Under the pieces are notes generated by a model. That model was not told the DNA's origin. It saw only the letters and a program-made list of their open reading frames with translations, and searched no databases. DNA of 64,000 bases from assembly GCF_003762835.1 (NCBI RefSeq), contig NZ_RJWA01000004.1:434001-498000 (forward strand), written 5' to 3'. The stretch comes from Micromonospora sp. HM5-17 (lineage in GTDB: Bacteria; Actinomycetota; Actinomycetes; Mycobacteriales; Micromonosporaceae). This document shows positions 32,094-41,181 of the stretch, piece after piece; within the stretch, counting starts at the first letter, position 1, and each line of letters starts with the position of its first letter. The position numbers and the translations under genes were made by a program.

Positions 32094-32638
32094 GGCGCCC
32101 GTACCAGGCCCTCGCCCGCTGGCTGGGGGCGCGGAGCCGGCGTGCCCGCGTCGGCATCGGAGTGGGACTCGCGGTGGTCGCGGTGCTCGCGGCGGGCGCC
32201 GCCGTGCTGCTGGTCGGCGGAGGCGCCGGCGACCCTCACTGGCGCGACGGCACCCCGGCCGCGGCCCCGACCCCTGAGCCGACGACGGAGCGCGCCGACA
32301 CGCCGGGGGCGAGGCGGGACCGTGACGTCGGCCCGACGGGGCCGACGGGGTCGCCGCCGCCGTACGTGCACTCCTTCGCCCAGCAGCCCGGCGTCACGCC
32401 GCGGACGCCGCTGCCGTCGCCCACCGCCGGCCTCAAGATCGACGAGGGGACGGACGGCTGCGACCACGCGTACGGCGACCGGAACGTCTGCGTGCCGTGG
32501 ACGTTTCCGGACGGTGTGACCGACAAGTGCGGCTGGCTGCGCGAGCGGGGATACGAGCCGCTCCGGATCACCGGCGGGCGTGACCGGCACGGTCTGGACC
32601 GCAACGGCGACGGAATCGCGTGTGGCGCCGGGGACTGA
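32090..32638 (+). CDS. Membrane-anchored excalibur-like protein
   Basis: 182 residues. The ATG overlaps the TGA of the oxidase gene (ATGA), fixing the start and implying coupling. A basic N-terminus precedes one transmembrane helix (about 20-45), then a Pro/Thr/Asp-rich extracytoplasmic spacer (about 50-120). The C-terminal domain has four cysteines and ends in DRNGDGIACGAGD, the calcium-binding DxDxDGxxCE-like motif of excalibur domains (the last acidic residue is replaced by Gly). Such domains sit on the outer face of the membrane of Gram-positive bacteria. Its role in the glycan operon is unknown; a calcium-dependent surface adaptor is possible. Confidence 0.75.
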   Translation: MRRPYQALARWLGARSRRARVGIGVGLAVVAVLAAGAAVLLVGGGAGDPHWRDGTPAAAPTPEPTTERADTPGARRDRDVGPTGPTGSPPPYVHSFAQQPGVTPRTPLPSPTAGLKIDEGTDGCDHAYGDRNVCVPWTFPDGVTDKCGWLRERGYEPLRITGGRDRHGLDRNGDGIACGAGD

Positions 32639-32689
32639 CCGAGTTACCTGCCCGACAAGAGGATTTTTTCGTGCCGATGCTGGTTCTAT

Positions 32690-32727
32690 CCTGCTCCGAT
32701 GATGAGGGCCTGCTCCAATGATTAGGG
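32690..32727 (+). repeat. 19-bp tandem repeat covering the GT39 start
   Basis: Two copies differing at two positions (32690-32708 and 32709-32727) each contain an ATG in the same place. The second supplies the start codon of the GT39 gene. The first opens a nine-codon frame at 32699 (MMRACSND, stop TAG 32723-32725) that overlaps the real start by a few bases. It may be a tiny leader frame or merely a by-product of the duplication. Confidence 0.7.
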
Positions 32728-34298
32728 CCGCTCGTCCGCGGCTTCCGGTGGCGACCCCCAACGGTCAGGTGTACATCCCCCTGCCTCGTCGAGTAGGCCT
32801 GGTGGAGACACCGTCGCCCGAGGCGGACGCCACCATGGTGCTGCCGAAGTCGCCGACCGAGGAGGAGGCCGAGCGCCGGCGGCGCCGCGAGGCCTGGCAG
32901 CGCCGGATCGCCTGGGGCGCACCGGCCCTGGTGACGCTGGTGCTGTGTGTCATCGGCCTGACCAGGCCGGGGCTGTGGGCCGACGAACTGGCCACCTGGG
33001 GTATCACCACGGTGTCGTGGCCGGAGCTGTGGCGCCAGCTCGAGGGCACCGATGCGAGCATCGGCCCGTACTACGTGCTGATCCGGGTCTGGACGACGGT
33101 CCTCGGCGACTCCGACCTGTCGTTGCGCCTGCCGTCGCTGTTCGCGATGGTCGGCGCCGCCGCGGTCGTCGGGCTGATCGGCATCCGCCTCGGCTCACCC
33201 CGGATCGGTCTGTTCGCCGGGCTCACCTTCGCGATCCTGCCGATCACCACCCGCTTCGGTCAGGAGGCCCGGCCGTACGCGTTGGCCACGCTCGCCGCGG
33301 CCGTGGCCACGCTGCTCCTGATCCGCATGCTGGAGGGGTTCACGCTCGGCATCGCGCTCCTCTACGCGGCCGCCGTCACCGCGCTGGGCCTGATGCACCT
33401 CGTCGCGCTGCTGATGCTCGCCGCGCACGGGTTGGCCGTGCTCCTGACGAAGCGGAAGCTGCTGTGGCGGTGGACACCGAGCGCCTTCGCCGGCCTGATC
33501 CCGCTCATCCCGATCATCGTGATCGGACGCCGGCAGCAGGGCAGCCAGATCGGGTGGATCCCCTTCACCGACCTGCACCAGATCGAGGCGTACGGCCTGG
33601 AGTTCTTCGGCGGCGCGCTGATCGGCGGGGCGGTGCTCGCCCTCGGCGTGGCGGCGGTCTCCCGCGAACGGGGTGCCGTGGTGGCGATCACCCTCGGCGT
33701 CGTGCCGGTGGGGCTGCTCATGGCGCTCGGCGCGGTCACGCACATCTGGCAGCAGCGGTACGTGCTCTACACGATCGTCGGTTGGGCCGTGCTCGTCGGC
33801 CTCCTCCTCGCCCGGCGCGGGCTGCTCGCGGCGGGCGCGACCATGGCCGCGCTGGCCGTGCTCGCCCTGCCCGGCCAGGTCGAGGTGCGCAAGCCCTCGT
33901 TCCGGTACCAGGACACGAAGGCGGTCGTGGCGTTGATCGAGCGCAACCTCCAGCCCGGCGACGGCATCGTCTACGGGCTCGCCGACCGCGGACCCGGGGC
34001 GCTCAACCGGGACATCATCGCCCACTACCTGCCGCCGGACCGCCGCCCCATCGACCTGCTCGTCGACCGCCCGATGCGGACCGACGGGTGGATGGTGGCG
34101 AGTGAACACCAGGACGTGGCGGCCCGGCTCGGCGAGACCCGGCGGATCTGGGTACTGCGTCTGGGCGAGTACGGCGATCCCCTGGATGAGCTTGACGGAA
34201 CGAAGAAAGACGTCCTGAAGGAACGTTACGACATCGCGGGCAGTTGGTGGACCACCGGCTACACCGTGGCGTTGCTGACCCGGAAGGACCCGGGGTGA
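32718..34298 (+). CDS. GT-C mannosyltransferase-like membrane protein (GT39 type)
   Basis: 526 residues. After a basic, charged N-terminus (RRRRREAWQRR near 55-65) come about ten transmembrane helices and a C-terminal soluble domain of about 130 residues. The first outer loop has LWADELATWG, the D-E motif of GT-C transferases that use polyprenyl-phosphate sugars. Further motifs are ARPYALATLAAAVATLL and HIWQQRYVLYTIVGWAVL. The donor is probably a polyprenyl-phosphomannose or glucose (family knowledge); the acceptor is unknown. No ribosome binding site is visible, and the start lies in a tandem repeat. The stop overlaps the next gene's GTG (GTGA), so GT39 and GT2 are coupled. Confidence 0.82.
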   Translation: MIRAARPRLPVATPNGQVYIPLPRRVGLVETPSPEADATMVLPKSPTEEEAERRRRREAWQRRIAWGAPALVTLVLCVIGLTRPGLWADELATWGITTVSWPELWRQLEGTDASIGPYYVLIRVWTTVLGDSDLSLRLPSLFAMVGAAAVVGLIGIRLGSPRIGLFAGLTFAILPITTRFGQEARPYALATLAAAVATLLLIRMLEGFTLGIALLYAAAVTALGLMHLVALLMLAAHGLAVLLTKRKLLWRWTPSAFAGLIPLIPIIVIGRRQQGSQIGWIPFTDLHQIEAYGLEFFGGALIGGAVLALGVAAVSRERGAVVAITLGVVPVGLLMALGAVTHIWQQRYVLYTIVGWAVLVGLLLARRGLLAAGATMAALAVLALPGQVEVRKPSFRYQDTKAVVALIERNLQPGDGIVYGLADRGPGALNRDIIAHYLPPDRRPIDLLVDRPMRTDGWMVASEHQDVAARLGETRRIWVLRLGEYGDPLDELDGTKKDVLKERYDIAGSWWTTGYTVALLTRKDPG

Positions 34299-35842
34299 CC
34301 ACACACGTCGCCGCCTCGCGACGCGACGAGCCGGGCGAGCGGACCCAGATCATCCCACGCCAGCGCACCGGCGAGACCTACGCCGGTGAGACGCACGTCC
34401 TGCCCGCGGTCCGGATGCCGATCACCCCGCGGGCGACCACGATGTTGCAGCGGCACGCCGGGTGGCTGCCGCGGATCTGGCCGCTCGTGGTGTGGTTCGT
34501 CGTCATCCTCGGCGTCACGCTCGGGCTGAGCGTCAAGTCGACCGGGCCGCTCGGCCCGGTGGTGACCGTCGTCTGGACGTACCCGGTGATCGGCACCGTC
34601 ATCGGGGTGGCCGGTGCGCTCATCACCCGGCGGCGGCTGCGCCGGGATCGGCTCACCGCCGCCGACGACCAGATCATCCAGTGCCGGGACCGGCTCGTGG
34701 TGGTGGTGCCGACCATCGGCCGGAACGACACCTACCCGGCGCTCGACCGGGTCGTCCGCTCGTACATCACGTACCTGCCGGAATGCTTCCCGAAGCTGCG
34801 GGTCGACGTCCTCATCGAGGAGGGCTGCGAGGCGGCGGAGAAGATTTACAAGCTGGGCGAGATCAGCCGGTACATCCGGGTCATCACGGTGCCCGAGAGC
34901 TACCACACGGTCAACGGCACCAAGTTCAAGTCCCGCGCCAACAACTACGCCCACGAGCTGCGCATCGCCCAGCAGGAGGACCGGGACGACGTCTGGGTGC
35001 TGCACATGGACGACGACACCGGCGTGGGGCTGGACACCGCGATCGCGCTCGCCCGCCTCATCGAGCAGCAGCGCGCCCTCGGCGACCGGGCCTGCCATCT
35101 CGCCCAGGGCATCCTCACCTATCCGCGCGAGAACGCCCGCAACCGGCTCACCTGGCTCGCCGACGCGAGTCGGCCGGTCGCGGACGTGACGGTGTACTCG
35201 GCGTTCACCGGCGGCGGCTATCCGCTGGCCGGCGTGCACGGTGAACTCCTGCTCGTCCGCGCCTCGGTCGAGGCCGAGATCGGTTGGGACTTCGGCCCGG
35301 AGGCGATCGTCGAGGACGCCCAGTTCGCGCTGATCTTCAGCCGGCGGTACCCCGGGCGCAGCGCGTGGTTCGCGGGCCGGTGCTACGGCGCCTCGCCGGC
35401 CACCGTGCGTGACTTCTTCCGCCAGCGGGAGCGGTGGGCGTGGGGCCTGATCGGGCTGGCGCTCGACGACCGGATCCCGCTGCGCGACCGGCTCTACATC
35501 GGCTACTCGACGTTGACCTGGGTGATCAGCCCGTTCCAGCACCTCGGCGCCATCATGCTGCTGGGCTGGGTGCTCGGGTCGTACGACACCGTGCCGGTCA
35601 CCCTCTGGGTGCTCCCGATCTGGGCGCTCAACATGGCGTACGCGATCTGGCTCTACTCGGAGGGTCTGCGAATCAACGTGAGCGTCTCCCGCCGGGCGAC
35701 GTACCGGTGGTGGGAGAGGATAGCCGTGATCCTGCTCGTCCCGGTCTTCTCGCTGATGGAGGGGATCGGCGCGATCCGTGGCCTGATCCGCCACCTGCGC
35801 GGCGGGCAACAGCAGTTCGTCGTGATCGCCAAGCCGGTGTGA
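34295..35842 (+). CDS. GT2 processive-type glycosyltransferase (Egghead/BRE-3-like)
   Basis: 515 residues from GTG 34295, which overlaps the preceding stop. A soluble N-terminus of about 45 residues, two membrane helices (about 65-115), a cytoplasmic GT-A domain, then C-terminal helices follow. Catalytic features: VVVVPTIGRNDTYP, the metal site HMDDDTG, HGELLLVRASVEAEIGW, IVEDAQFAL and the acceptor-site FRQRERWAWG (QxxRW). The E-D and QRERW pair with the HGE motif resembles Egghead-type beta-1,4-mannosyltransferases rather than bacterial cellulose synthases, and there is no PilZ domain. It probably builds the polymer or glycan that the GlxA-like oxidase modifies (inference from linkage). Confidence 0.85.
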   Translation: MTTHVAASRRDEPGERTQIIPRQRTGETYAGETHVLPAVRMPITPRATTMLQRHAGWLPRIWPLVVWFVVILGVTLGLSVKSTGPLGPVVTVVWTYPVIGTVIGVAGALITRRRLRRDRLTAADDQIIQCRDRLVVVVPTIGRNDTYPALDRVVRSYITYLPECFPKLRVDVLIEEGCEAAEKIYKLGEISRYIRVITVPESYHTVNGTKFKSRANNYAHELRIAQQEDRDDVWVLHMDDDTGVGLDTAIALARLIEQQRALGDRACHLAQGILTYPRENARNRLTWLADASRPVADVTVYSAFTGGGYPLAGVHGELLLVRASVEAEIGWDFGPEAIVEDAQFALIFSRRYPGRSAWFAGRCYGASPATVRDFFRQRERWAWGLIGLALDDRIPLRDRLYIGYSTLTWVISPFQHLGAIMLLGWVLGSYDTVPVTLWVLPIWALNMAYAIWLYSEGLRINVSVSRRATYRWWERIAVILLVPVFSLMEGIGAIRGLIRHLRGGQQQFVVIAKPV

Positions 35843-35853
35843 GGACGGTCGGC

Positions 35854-37008
35854 ATGTCAGGGAGGCTCGTGGCGCGGTGCGTCGTGGCACTGGCGGTGCT
35901 GCTGGCGGCCGGCTGCTCGTCCGGCGACGGTGACCCGTTGGCTCGGCTCTCCTCGGCGCCGCCCGCCGGCGCCTCCGGTGCGCCCGGCACCAGCGCCCCG
36001 GCCGGGCCGGCGAAGGTCCGGCAGCCGTGGCAACCCGGCATGCGCCAGTACGGCATCGCGGTCTACTGGGAGAACAACAGGGACGACACCGACCAGATCG
36101 TGCGCGCCAAGGCGCAGAAGGTGCTCGACCACGTCGTCGCGCTCGGCGCCAACTCGGTCTCGATCTCGTTCTCCTTCGTCATGGACTCGGCGTACGCCAG
36201 CACGGTGCGGACGGACCATCCGATCACCCCGCCGCCGGCCCGGCTGGAGATCGTGCTGGACGAGGCGAACAGGCGCGGCCTGCGGACGACGGTGCGGCCG
36301 ATGCTCAACGAGCGCAACCTGACCAGGGACGACCCGGACATGTGGCGCGGCTCGATCCGCCCGCGGAACCGTACGACGTGGTTCGCCTCGTACCGCGACT
36401 TCCTGGTCGAGTACGCGAAGGTGGCCGAGGCGACCGGCGTCGCCACGTTCGTGGTCGGCACCGAGCTCAACTCGCTGGAGAACAGCACCACCGGCTGGCG
36501 TACGGTCGCCACCGGTGTGCGGGCGGTGTACCAGGGGGAGATCGGCTACAGCGCCAACCACGACCGGCTCCGCAAGACCGGTCCGGCGCCGGGCATCACC
36601 CTCTCGGTCGACGCGTACCCGTCGCTCACCGTGGGCGATGGCGCCTCGGTGAGCCGGCTCGTCGCCGGGTGGAACGAGTGGCTCGACGACAACCGCGGCG
36701 AGGGGCGGATTCCCGACCTGGTGTTGGCCGAGGTGGCGATCGGTGCCCGCTCGGGGGCGTACCGGGAGCCGTGGTCGCCACACCCCAAGGGCTCGATCAA
36801 GCCGGAGATCCAGCAGCGCTGGTTCGACGCGGCGTGCCGGGTGATGCGCGAGCGGGACCTCGCCGGTATCTACTTCTGGATGATCAACCTCGACGCCGAC
36901 CCGAAGACGGCGAAGCCGTCGCGTACGTCCCCGATGGACTTCCTGGGCCGGCCGAGCGAGCGGACCATCGCCCGCTGTTTCGCCGAGGACGCCCGCCGGG
37001 CCGACTGA
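35854..37008 (+). CDS. Lipoprotein glycoside hydrolase, GH113-like TIM barrel
   Basis: 384 residues; the ATG at 35854 starts a clear lipoprotein signal (VLLAAGCSS lipobox). The mature protein is a single TIM-barrel domain: MRQYGIAVYWENNRDDT at strand 1, ANSVSISFSFVMDS, RGLRTTVRPMLNERN, the presumed acid/base Glu in VVGTELNSLE, and the presumed nucleophile in LVLAEVAIGARSG. DLAGIYFWMINLD completes the barrel. This pattern resembles GH113 (beta-mannanase type) and related GTA_TIM proteins. It is the last gene of the GlxA-GT39-GT2 operon, 11 bp after GT2. Trimming or releasing the glycan outside the membrane is likely, parallel to the GH6 partner of Streptomyces cslA/glxA loci. Confidence 0.72.
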   Translation: MSGRLVARCVVALAVLLAAGCSSGDGDPLARLSSAPPAGASGAPGTSAPAGPAKVRQPWQPGMRQYGIAVYWENNRDDTDQIVRAKAQKVLDHVVALGANSVSISFSFVMDSAYASTVRTDHPITPPPARLEIVLDEANRRGLRTTVRPMLNERNLTRDDPDMWRGSIRPRNRTTWFASYRDFLVEYAKVAEATGVATFVVGTELNSLENSTTGWRTVATGVRAVYQGEIGYSANHDRLRKTGPAPGITLSVDAYPSLTVGDGASVSRLVAGWNEWLDDNRGEGRIPDLVLAEVAIGARSGAYREPWSPHPKGSIKPEIQQRWFDAACRVMRERDLAGIYFWMINLDADPKTAKPSRTSPMDFLGRPSERTIARCFAEDARRAD

Positions 37009-37139
37009 CCTCACCGACGCCCACCGGGCGGGCCGCCGCCCGGCGCGCCGACCGATCGAGGTCGCCCGGGGTCGACCACCGACCCCCGCCGGGTCGACAC
37101 CGGCGACGCCGGCGGGCGGGCCGACCCATGCCGGCCGGC

Positions 37140-37182
37140 GGTGTCCGGCCGGACTCCGGTGTCCGGGAATCGGCCGGACACC
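37140..37182 (+). terminator. Large stem-loop after the glycan operon
   Basis: A 12-bp perfect inverted repeat (37140-37151 with 37171-37182) has a 19-nt loop which itself contains CCGGTGTCCGG. It lies between the glycosidase stop and the protease gene. Confidence 0.6.
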
Positions 37183-37254
37183 GCGGCGCTTCCGCAGCCT
37201 GGTCTCCACAGACACGAGCACGGGGTGATCCCCGCCCGGCCGTAAGGAGACACC

Positions 37255-38193
37255 ATGCTGAGAAAGAGATGGGCGGTCGTAGCCCTTGCCGCCGTAGCGC
37301 TCGGTGCCGCGGCACCTCCGGCGGGCCCGGCGGCGGCCGCGATGAGCCGGGACCGGGCCGTCAGCAGCGACGCGGTGTCGTCCGGTCACCGGGCCACGAG
37401 CATCACGGTGGACCCGGCCGGCAGCACCGGCACCACGGCTCCCACCGTGGGAACACAGGCGATCTTCGGTCCCGACGACCGGGTGCCGGTCGACGAGACC
37501 ACGACGTACCCCGCCAGCGCCACCGTCCTGCTGACGTTCCCGGGTGGCCGGTGCACGGGCTTCATGATCAGCGAACGTACCGTCGCGACCGCCGGACACT
37601 GCGTCCACACGGGCGGCTCGAACGGTCAGTGGCGTACCAACATCGTCGCGTACCCGGGTCACAACGGGACGACGGCTCCCTTCGGGGGGTGCATGGCGAC
37701 CCGGCTCTTCGCGCCCCAGGGCTGGACCGGATCCGTCTACGCCCCGGGTGGCGGCGACCCGGCCTACGACTACGGTGCCGTGCAGCTCAACTGCGCGATC
37801 GGCAACCGGACCGGCTGGTACGGCCTCGGATACCCGGCCGGGCAGGTGACCGGATCCTGCACCACCACGCACGGGTACCCGGTGGACCGGCCCGGACAGT
37901 GGGCGAGCACCGCCGTCGTCCGCGCCGAGGACGCGAACTTCATCTACGTCCAGAACGACTTCACCACCGGGCAGGACGGCAGCCCCGTCTTCTACACGCC
38001 CGACCCGGACCGGTGCCCGCCACCGCGGATCATCATCCCGTGTCCGTGCCCGCCCCTGCCCTGCCCGTGCGAGATCGTGACGGTGTTCGGGATCCTCACC
38101 GGTGGTCCGTTCGGCACCGGGCCGGGGCTCACCAACAACGTCGTCACCCGGATCACGCCGCAGGCCATCAACAACCTCATGCAGTGGCGGTGA
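37255..38193 (+). CDS. Secreted V8/glutamyl-endopeptidase-like serine protease
   Basis: 312 residues; AAGGAGACACC precedes the ATG. The signal peptide (residues 1 to about 29) is followed by a short pro-region and a trypsin-fold domain. Triad: H115 in ATAGHCVH, D172 in AYDYGAVQL, S243 in GQDGSPVF. The GQDGS context with TAGHC is that of the S1B/V8 group. Cysteine pairs (100/116, 146/180, 202) suggest disulphides. Unusual is a Pro/Cys-rich insertion at 254-272 with CPCPPLPCPCE between the catalytic serine strand and the last barrel strands. A convergent terminator separates it from the STAND regulator. Confidence 0.85.
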   Translation: MLRKRWAVVALAAVALGAAAPPAGPAAAAMSRDRAVSSDAVSSGHRATSITVDPAGSTGTTAPTVGTQAIFGPDDRVPVDETTTYPASATVLLTFPGGRCTGFMISERTVATAGHCVHTGGSNGQWRTNIVAYPGHNGTTAPFGGCMATRLFAPQGWTGSVYAPGGGDPAYDYGAVQLNCAIGNRTGWYGLGYPAGQVTGSCTTTHGYPVDRPGQWASTAVVRAEDANFIYVQNDFTTGQDGSPVFYTPDPDRCPPPRIIIPCPCPPLPCPCEIVTVFGILTGGPFGTGPGLTNNVVTRITPQAINNLMQWR

Positions 38194-38207
38194 ACCCGCG
38201 TGACCAC

Positions 38208-38246
38208 CGCTCCCGGGGCGGACGGCAGCCGTCCGTTCCGGGAGCG
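38208..38246. terminator. Bidirectional stem-loop between convergent genes
   Basis: A long hairpin: an outer 9-bp perfect stem (38208-38216 with 38238-38246), an inner 8-bp perfect stem (38219-38226 with 38228-38235) and a G/T junction. It sits between the protease and the STAND gene. Confidence 0.8.
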
Positions 38247-38254
38247 CACCGCGG

Positions 38255-40717
38255 TCAGGCCGTCCGGGTGGCCTCGGACCCCAGCCGGGCGCGGATCTGC
38301 TCGGCGTCCGGGTGGCCGAGTTGGTCGAGGATCTCCAGCGCGCGGCGCCAGGCCCCGCGGGCGAGGTCTGGCTGGCCGGCGGCGCGGTGGCTGTCGCCGA
38401 GATGGGTGAGCGTCGTCGCCTCGTAGTAGCGCTCCGCCGCCTCGCGCCACAGGGCGAGCGCGTTCTCGTAGCAGCGGATCGCCTCCGGCTGGCGGTCGAG
38501 CCGGTAGTGCACGTAGCCGAGGCTGTCCCAGGTGTGGGCCTGCCAGTACCGGTTGCCGACCTGCTGTTGCAGGACCAGCGCCTGCGTGCAGTAGTCGAGG
38601 GCCTGCTGGTAGTGCCCGAGCTGGCTGTGGTACCAGCCGATGTTGTTCAACGCGTTCGCCCTGCCGTTGGTGTTTTCCGCGGCGGCGAACAGGTCGTGCG
38701 CCTGCTCGGCGTGCCGGAGCGCCTGCTCGTAACGACCCCGGCGTTCGGCCAGGATGCCGAGGTTGAGGTGGGCCCGGGCGCTGCCGACGACGTCGCCGAG
38801 GTCGGTGTAGAGGTGGAGAGACCGGCGCAGGTGGGCGTCGGCCTGGTCGTAGTCCTCCAGCCGCAGGCACGCCACGGCCCGGTTCCGGTGGGCGCGGGCC
38901 TCGCCGTCCCGGTCGGCCACCCGCGTCGCGGCGACCAGCGCCAGCTCCTGAACCACCAGCTGCTCCTGCCACGCCCCGAGGCGATCAAGGTACGTGTTGA
39001 TGGTCCAGGCGAGCTGCCAGGCGTGCGTGTCGAAGTGGGCGTCCACGGCGCGGGCGACGAGGGCCAGGAGGACCCGGTGCTCCCGGGCGAGCCAGCGCCA
39101 CGCCTCGTCCCGGTCGGCTATTCGGGTGACCGCCGTACCCTCCCGGGCGGGGGCGAGGCTGATCGGATCCCGCTGGTCGTAGAGGAGCAGGCTCGCGGCG
39201 TACGCGGTGTGGAGGTAGTGGTCGAGAAGCCGCCCGAGCGCCTCCTGGCGTACCTCGGGGGGATCGTGCCGGGCGACCTGCTCGGCCGCGTAGGCGCGGA
39301 GCAGGTCGTGCAGGACGAACCTCTCCGGTAGCTGTTCGGAGACGAGGTTCGCGCGGACCAGTACCGCCAGGGTCCGGCCGGCCTCGGCGACGGGTACGCC
39401 GGCGAGACTGGCGAGTGCCGGAACGGAGACGTCCGGTCCGGGGTGGAGCCCCAGCAGGCGGAAGGCTCGCGCCGAGGTCACGTCCAGACTCCGGTACGAC
39501 CACGAGAAGACCGCGCGGAGGTCGGCGACCGCGTCGCCGTAGGCGAACCCGTCGAGGCCACCCGGCTCGGCCAGCTCGTCCGCGAGCCGGTGGAGACCGA
39601 GCCCCGGATGGGCGGCGGCCCGTCCCGCGACGATCGCCAGTGCGAGCGGCAGCCCCGCCGCCGCGGCGACGATCCGGTCCGCCGCCTCCGGCTCGTTCGC
39701 CACCCGGTCCGTGCCGAGCCGGCGGGTCAGCAGCTCGTACGCCTCCATCCGGGACAGCGGGTCGAGGACGAGCGGCCGGGCCCCGTCGAGGCCGACCAGT
39801 CCCGGCAGGTGGCTGCGGCTGGTGACGAGCACCAGACACCCCGGTGAGCTCGGCAGCAGCGGGCGCACCTGCGTGGAGTCGCTGGCGTTGTCGAGCAGGA
39901 CGAGCATCTGCCGCTCCGTCAGCAGGCTGCGGAACAGTCCGGACCGGGCGTCCAGCCCCGCCGGGATGCGTCGTGCCGGCACCCCGAGCGCCTCCAGGAA
40001 CTCGCGGAGTACCTCGGCCGGGTCCGTCGCCGGCCCGGTCGCGTCGTAGCCCCGGAGGTTGACGTAGAGCTGCCCGTCGGGGAAGCGGTCGGCCACCTGG
40101 TGTGCCCAGTAGACCGCCAGGGAGGTCTTGCCGACGCCGGCCGTGCCGCTGATCAGCGCGATCGGCACCGTGCCCGGTGTGCCGTGCCGCTGCGGCAGCA
40201 GCCCGGCCAGTTCGGTGAGCGCCGCCCGCCGGCCGACGAAGTGCGGGATCGCCACCGGCAGTTGCCGAGGTGTCACATGGGTGAGCACGGCCGCCCGTGG
40301 CCCGGACGACGGCTCGGGCTGCCCGGGCGGTGCGGTGCCGCCGGAGCGCCGGCCGAGCTGGGCGTGCGCGGCGGACCGCAGCCGATGCTCCGTACGGGCG
40401 GCGTCGGCGATCCGGAGCAGCCGCCAGTGCGCCGCGTCCCACCGCCGCAGATCCGCCAGCTCGGCCGGCACGTGGATGCCGGCACGGTCGGCGTGGGCCA
40501 GGCAGGCCTGGACGAAGGAGACGACGAAGGGCCACTCGGGCAGCGACTTGGCGTTGAGCTTGTCGCTCAGCGTCGATCGGGCCAGCGGCTGCCCCAGCGA
40601 TGCCGAGATGGCGACCAGCGTGTTCAACGAGGGGGCTCCGGAGAGCTGCCGGAGGCGCGTGAGCTCGCCGACGAACCAGGCCAACGCCTCCTGCGCCTCC
40701 CGGCCGGGTCCACTCAT
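38255..40717 (-). CDS. HTH-STAND (NB-ARC) regulator with C-terminal TPRs
   Basis: 820 residues from the ATG at 40717, which follows GGAAAGG. The N-terminal ~110 residues are an HTH-like domain common in actinobacterial STAND proteins (FVGELTRLRQLSGAPSL, STLSDKLNAKSLPEW). A linker leads to the NB-ARC ATPase: PHFVGRRAALTEL, Walker A GTAGVGKTS (191-199), Walker B MLVLLDNASD, LVLVTSRSHLPGL and RAFRLLGLHPGPD. About six TPR-like repeats fill the C-terminus (HLNLGILAERRGRYEQAL, NNIGWYHSQLGHYQQALDY, THLGDSHRAAGQPDLA). STAND proteins are ATP-switched signal integrators; many regulate secondary metabolism, others act in phage defence. No effector domain other than the HTH is seen, so transcriptional control is favoured. 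Confidence 0.88.
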   Translation of the reverse strand: MSGPGREAQEALAWFVGELTRLRQLSGAPSLNTLVAISASLGQPLARSTLSDKLNAKSLPEWPFVVSFVQACLAHADRAGIHVPAELADLRRWDAAHWRLLRIADAARTEHRLRSAAHAQLGRRSGGTAPPGQPEPSSGPRAAVLTHVTPRQLPVAIPHFVGRRAALTELAGLLPQRHGTPGTVPIALISGTAGVGKTSLAVYWAHQVADRFPDGQLYVNLRGYDATGPATDPAEVLREFLEALGVPARRIPAGLDARSGLFRSLLTERQMLVLLDNASDSTQVRPLLPSSPGCLVLVTSRSHLPGLVGLDGARPLVLDPLSRMEAYELLTRRLGTDRVANEPEAADRIVAAAAGLPLALAIVAGRAAAHPGLGLHRLADELAEPGGLDGFAYGDAVADLRAVFSWSYRSLDVTSARAFRLLGLHPGPDVSVPALASLAGVPVAEAGRTLAVLVRANLVSEQLPERFVLHDLLRAYAAEQVARHDPPEVRQEALGRLLDHYLHTAYAASLLLYDQRDPISLAPAREGTAVTRIADRDEAWRWLAREHRVLLALVARAVDAHFDTHAWQLAWTINTYLDRLGAWQEQLVVQELALVAATRVADRDGEARAHRNRAVACLRLEDYDQADAHLRRSLHLYTDLGDVVGSARAHLNLGILAERRGRYEQALRHAEQAHDLFAAAENTNGRANALNNIGWYHSQLGHYQQALDYCTQALVLQQQVGNRYWQAHTWDSLGYVHYRLDRQPEAIRCYENALALWREAAERYYEATTLTHLGDSHRAAGQPDLARGAWRRALEILDQLGHPDAEQIRARLGSEATRTA

Positions 40718-41181
40718 GCGGTTGCACCTTTCCGCGGCGGAGTCATTGAGACTATGCGATGTCCTGGCCCGGGAGGCTGGCGTGGCAATCCCGTGATGTC
40801 GGCATATCTCGGGTAGGCGTTTCTTCGCAGGTCCAGCGTGGGGTGCGACGGCGTCGGGCGCATGCGCCGCCGTCGGAGCCACCGCGGTCGTGTGCCCGGT
40901 GTCGGCAAATTGTCGCAATGGTTCCTGATCGCTCCTGGTTGTTATCATAGATGCGTTCTGTTCTGTCCACGTCCGGCGATGCGTTCGGCCGAGGGGCGGT
41001 CAGCGCCGCGACCGCCTCGCGACGGGTGCGTCCCGGATCCGGCGGGCCCGCACCGCGCCCGGGTTGTCCGCGAGGCGGGGCGAGCGCCGCGTCGCGCACG
41101 GCTCCCGCGCTCTCGGCGCGGGCGTCGACCGGTGCGGGTCGCGGCGCGGACGGCCGTCCTGGGCACTGAGGAGCGTGCACG
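40718..41181. other. Divergent intergenic region, no gene seen
   Basis: About 460 bp between the STAND gene and the PEP-utilising enzyme. 40880-40960 is AT-richer (TTGTCGCAATGG, TTGTTATCATAG) and probably carries a promoter; 40970-41180 is extremely GC-rich. I looked for a rifamycin-associated palindrome upstream of 41182 and did not find one. Confidence 0.5.
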
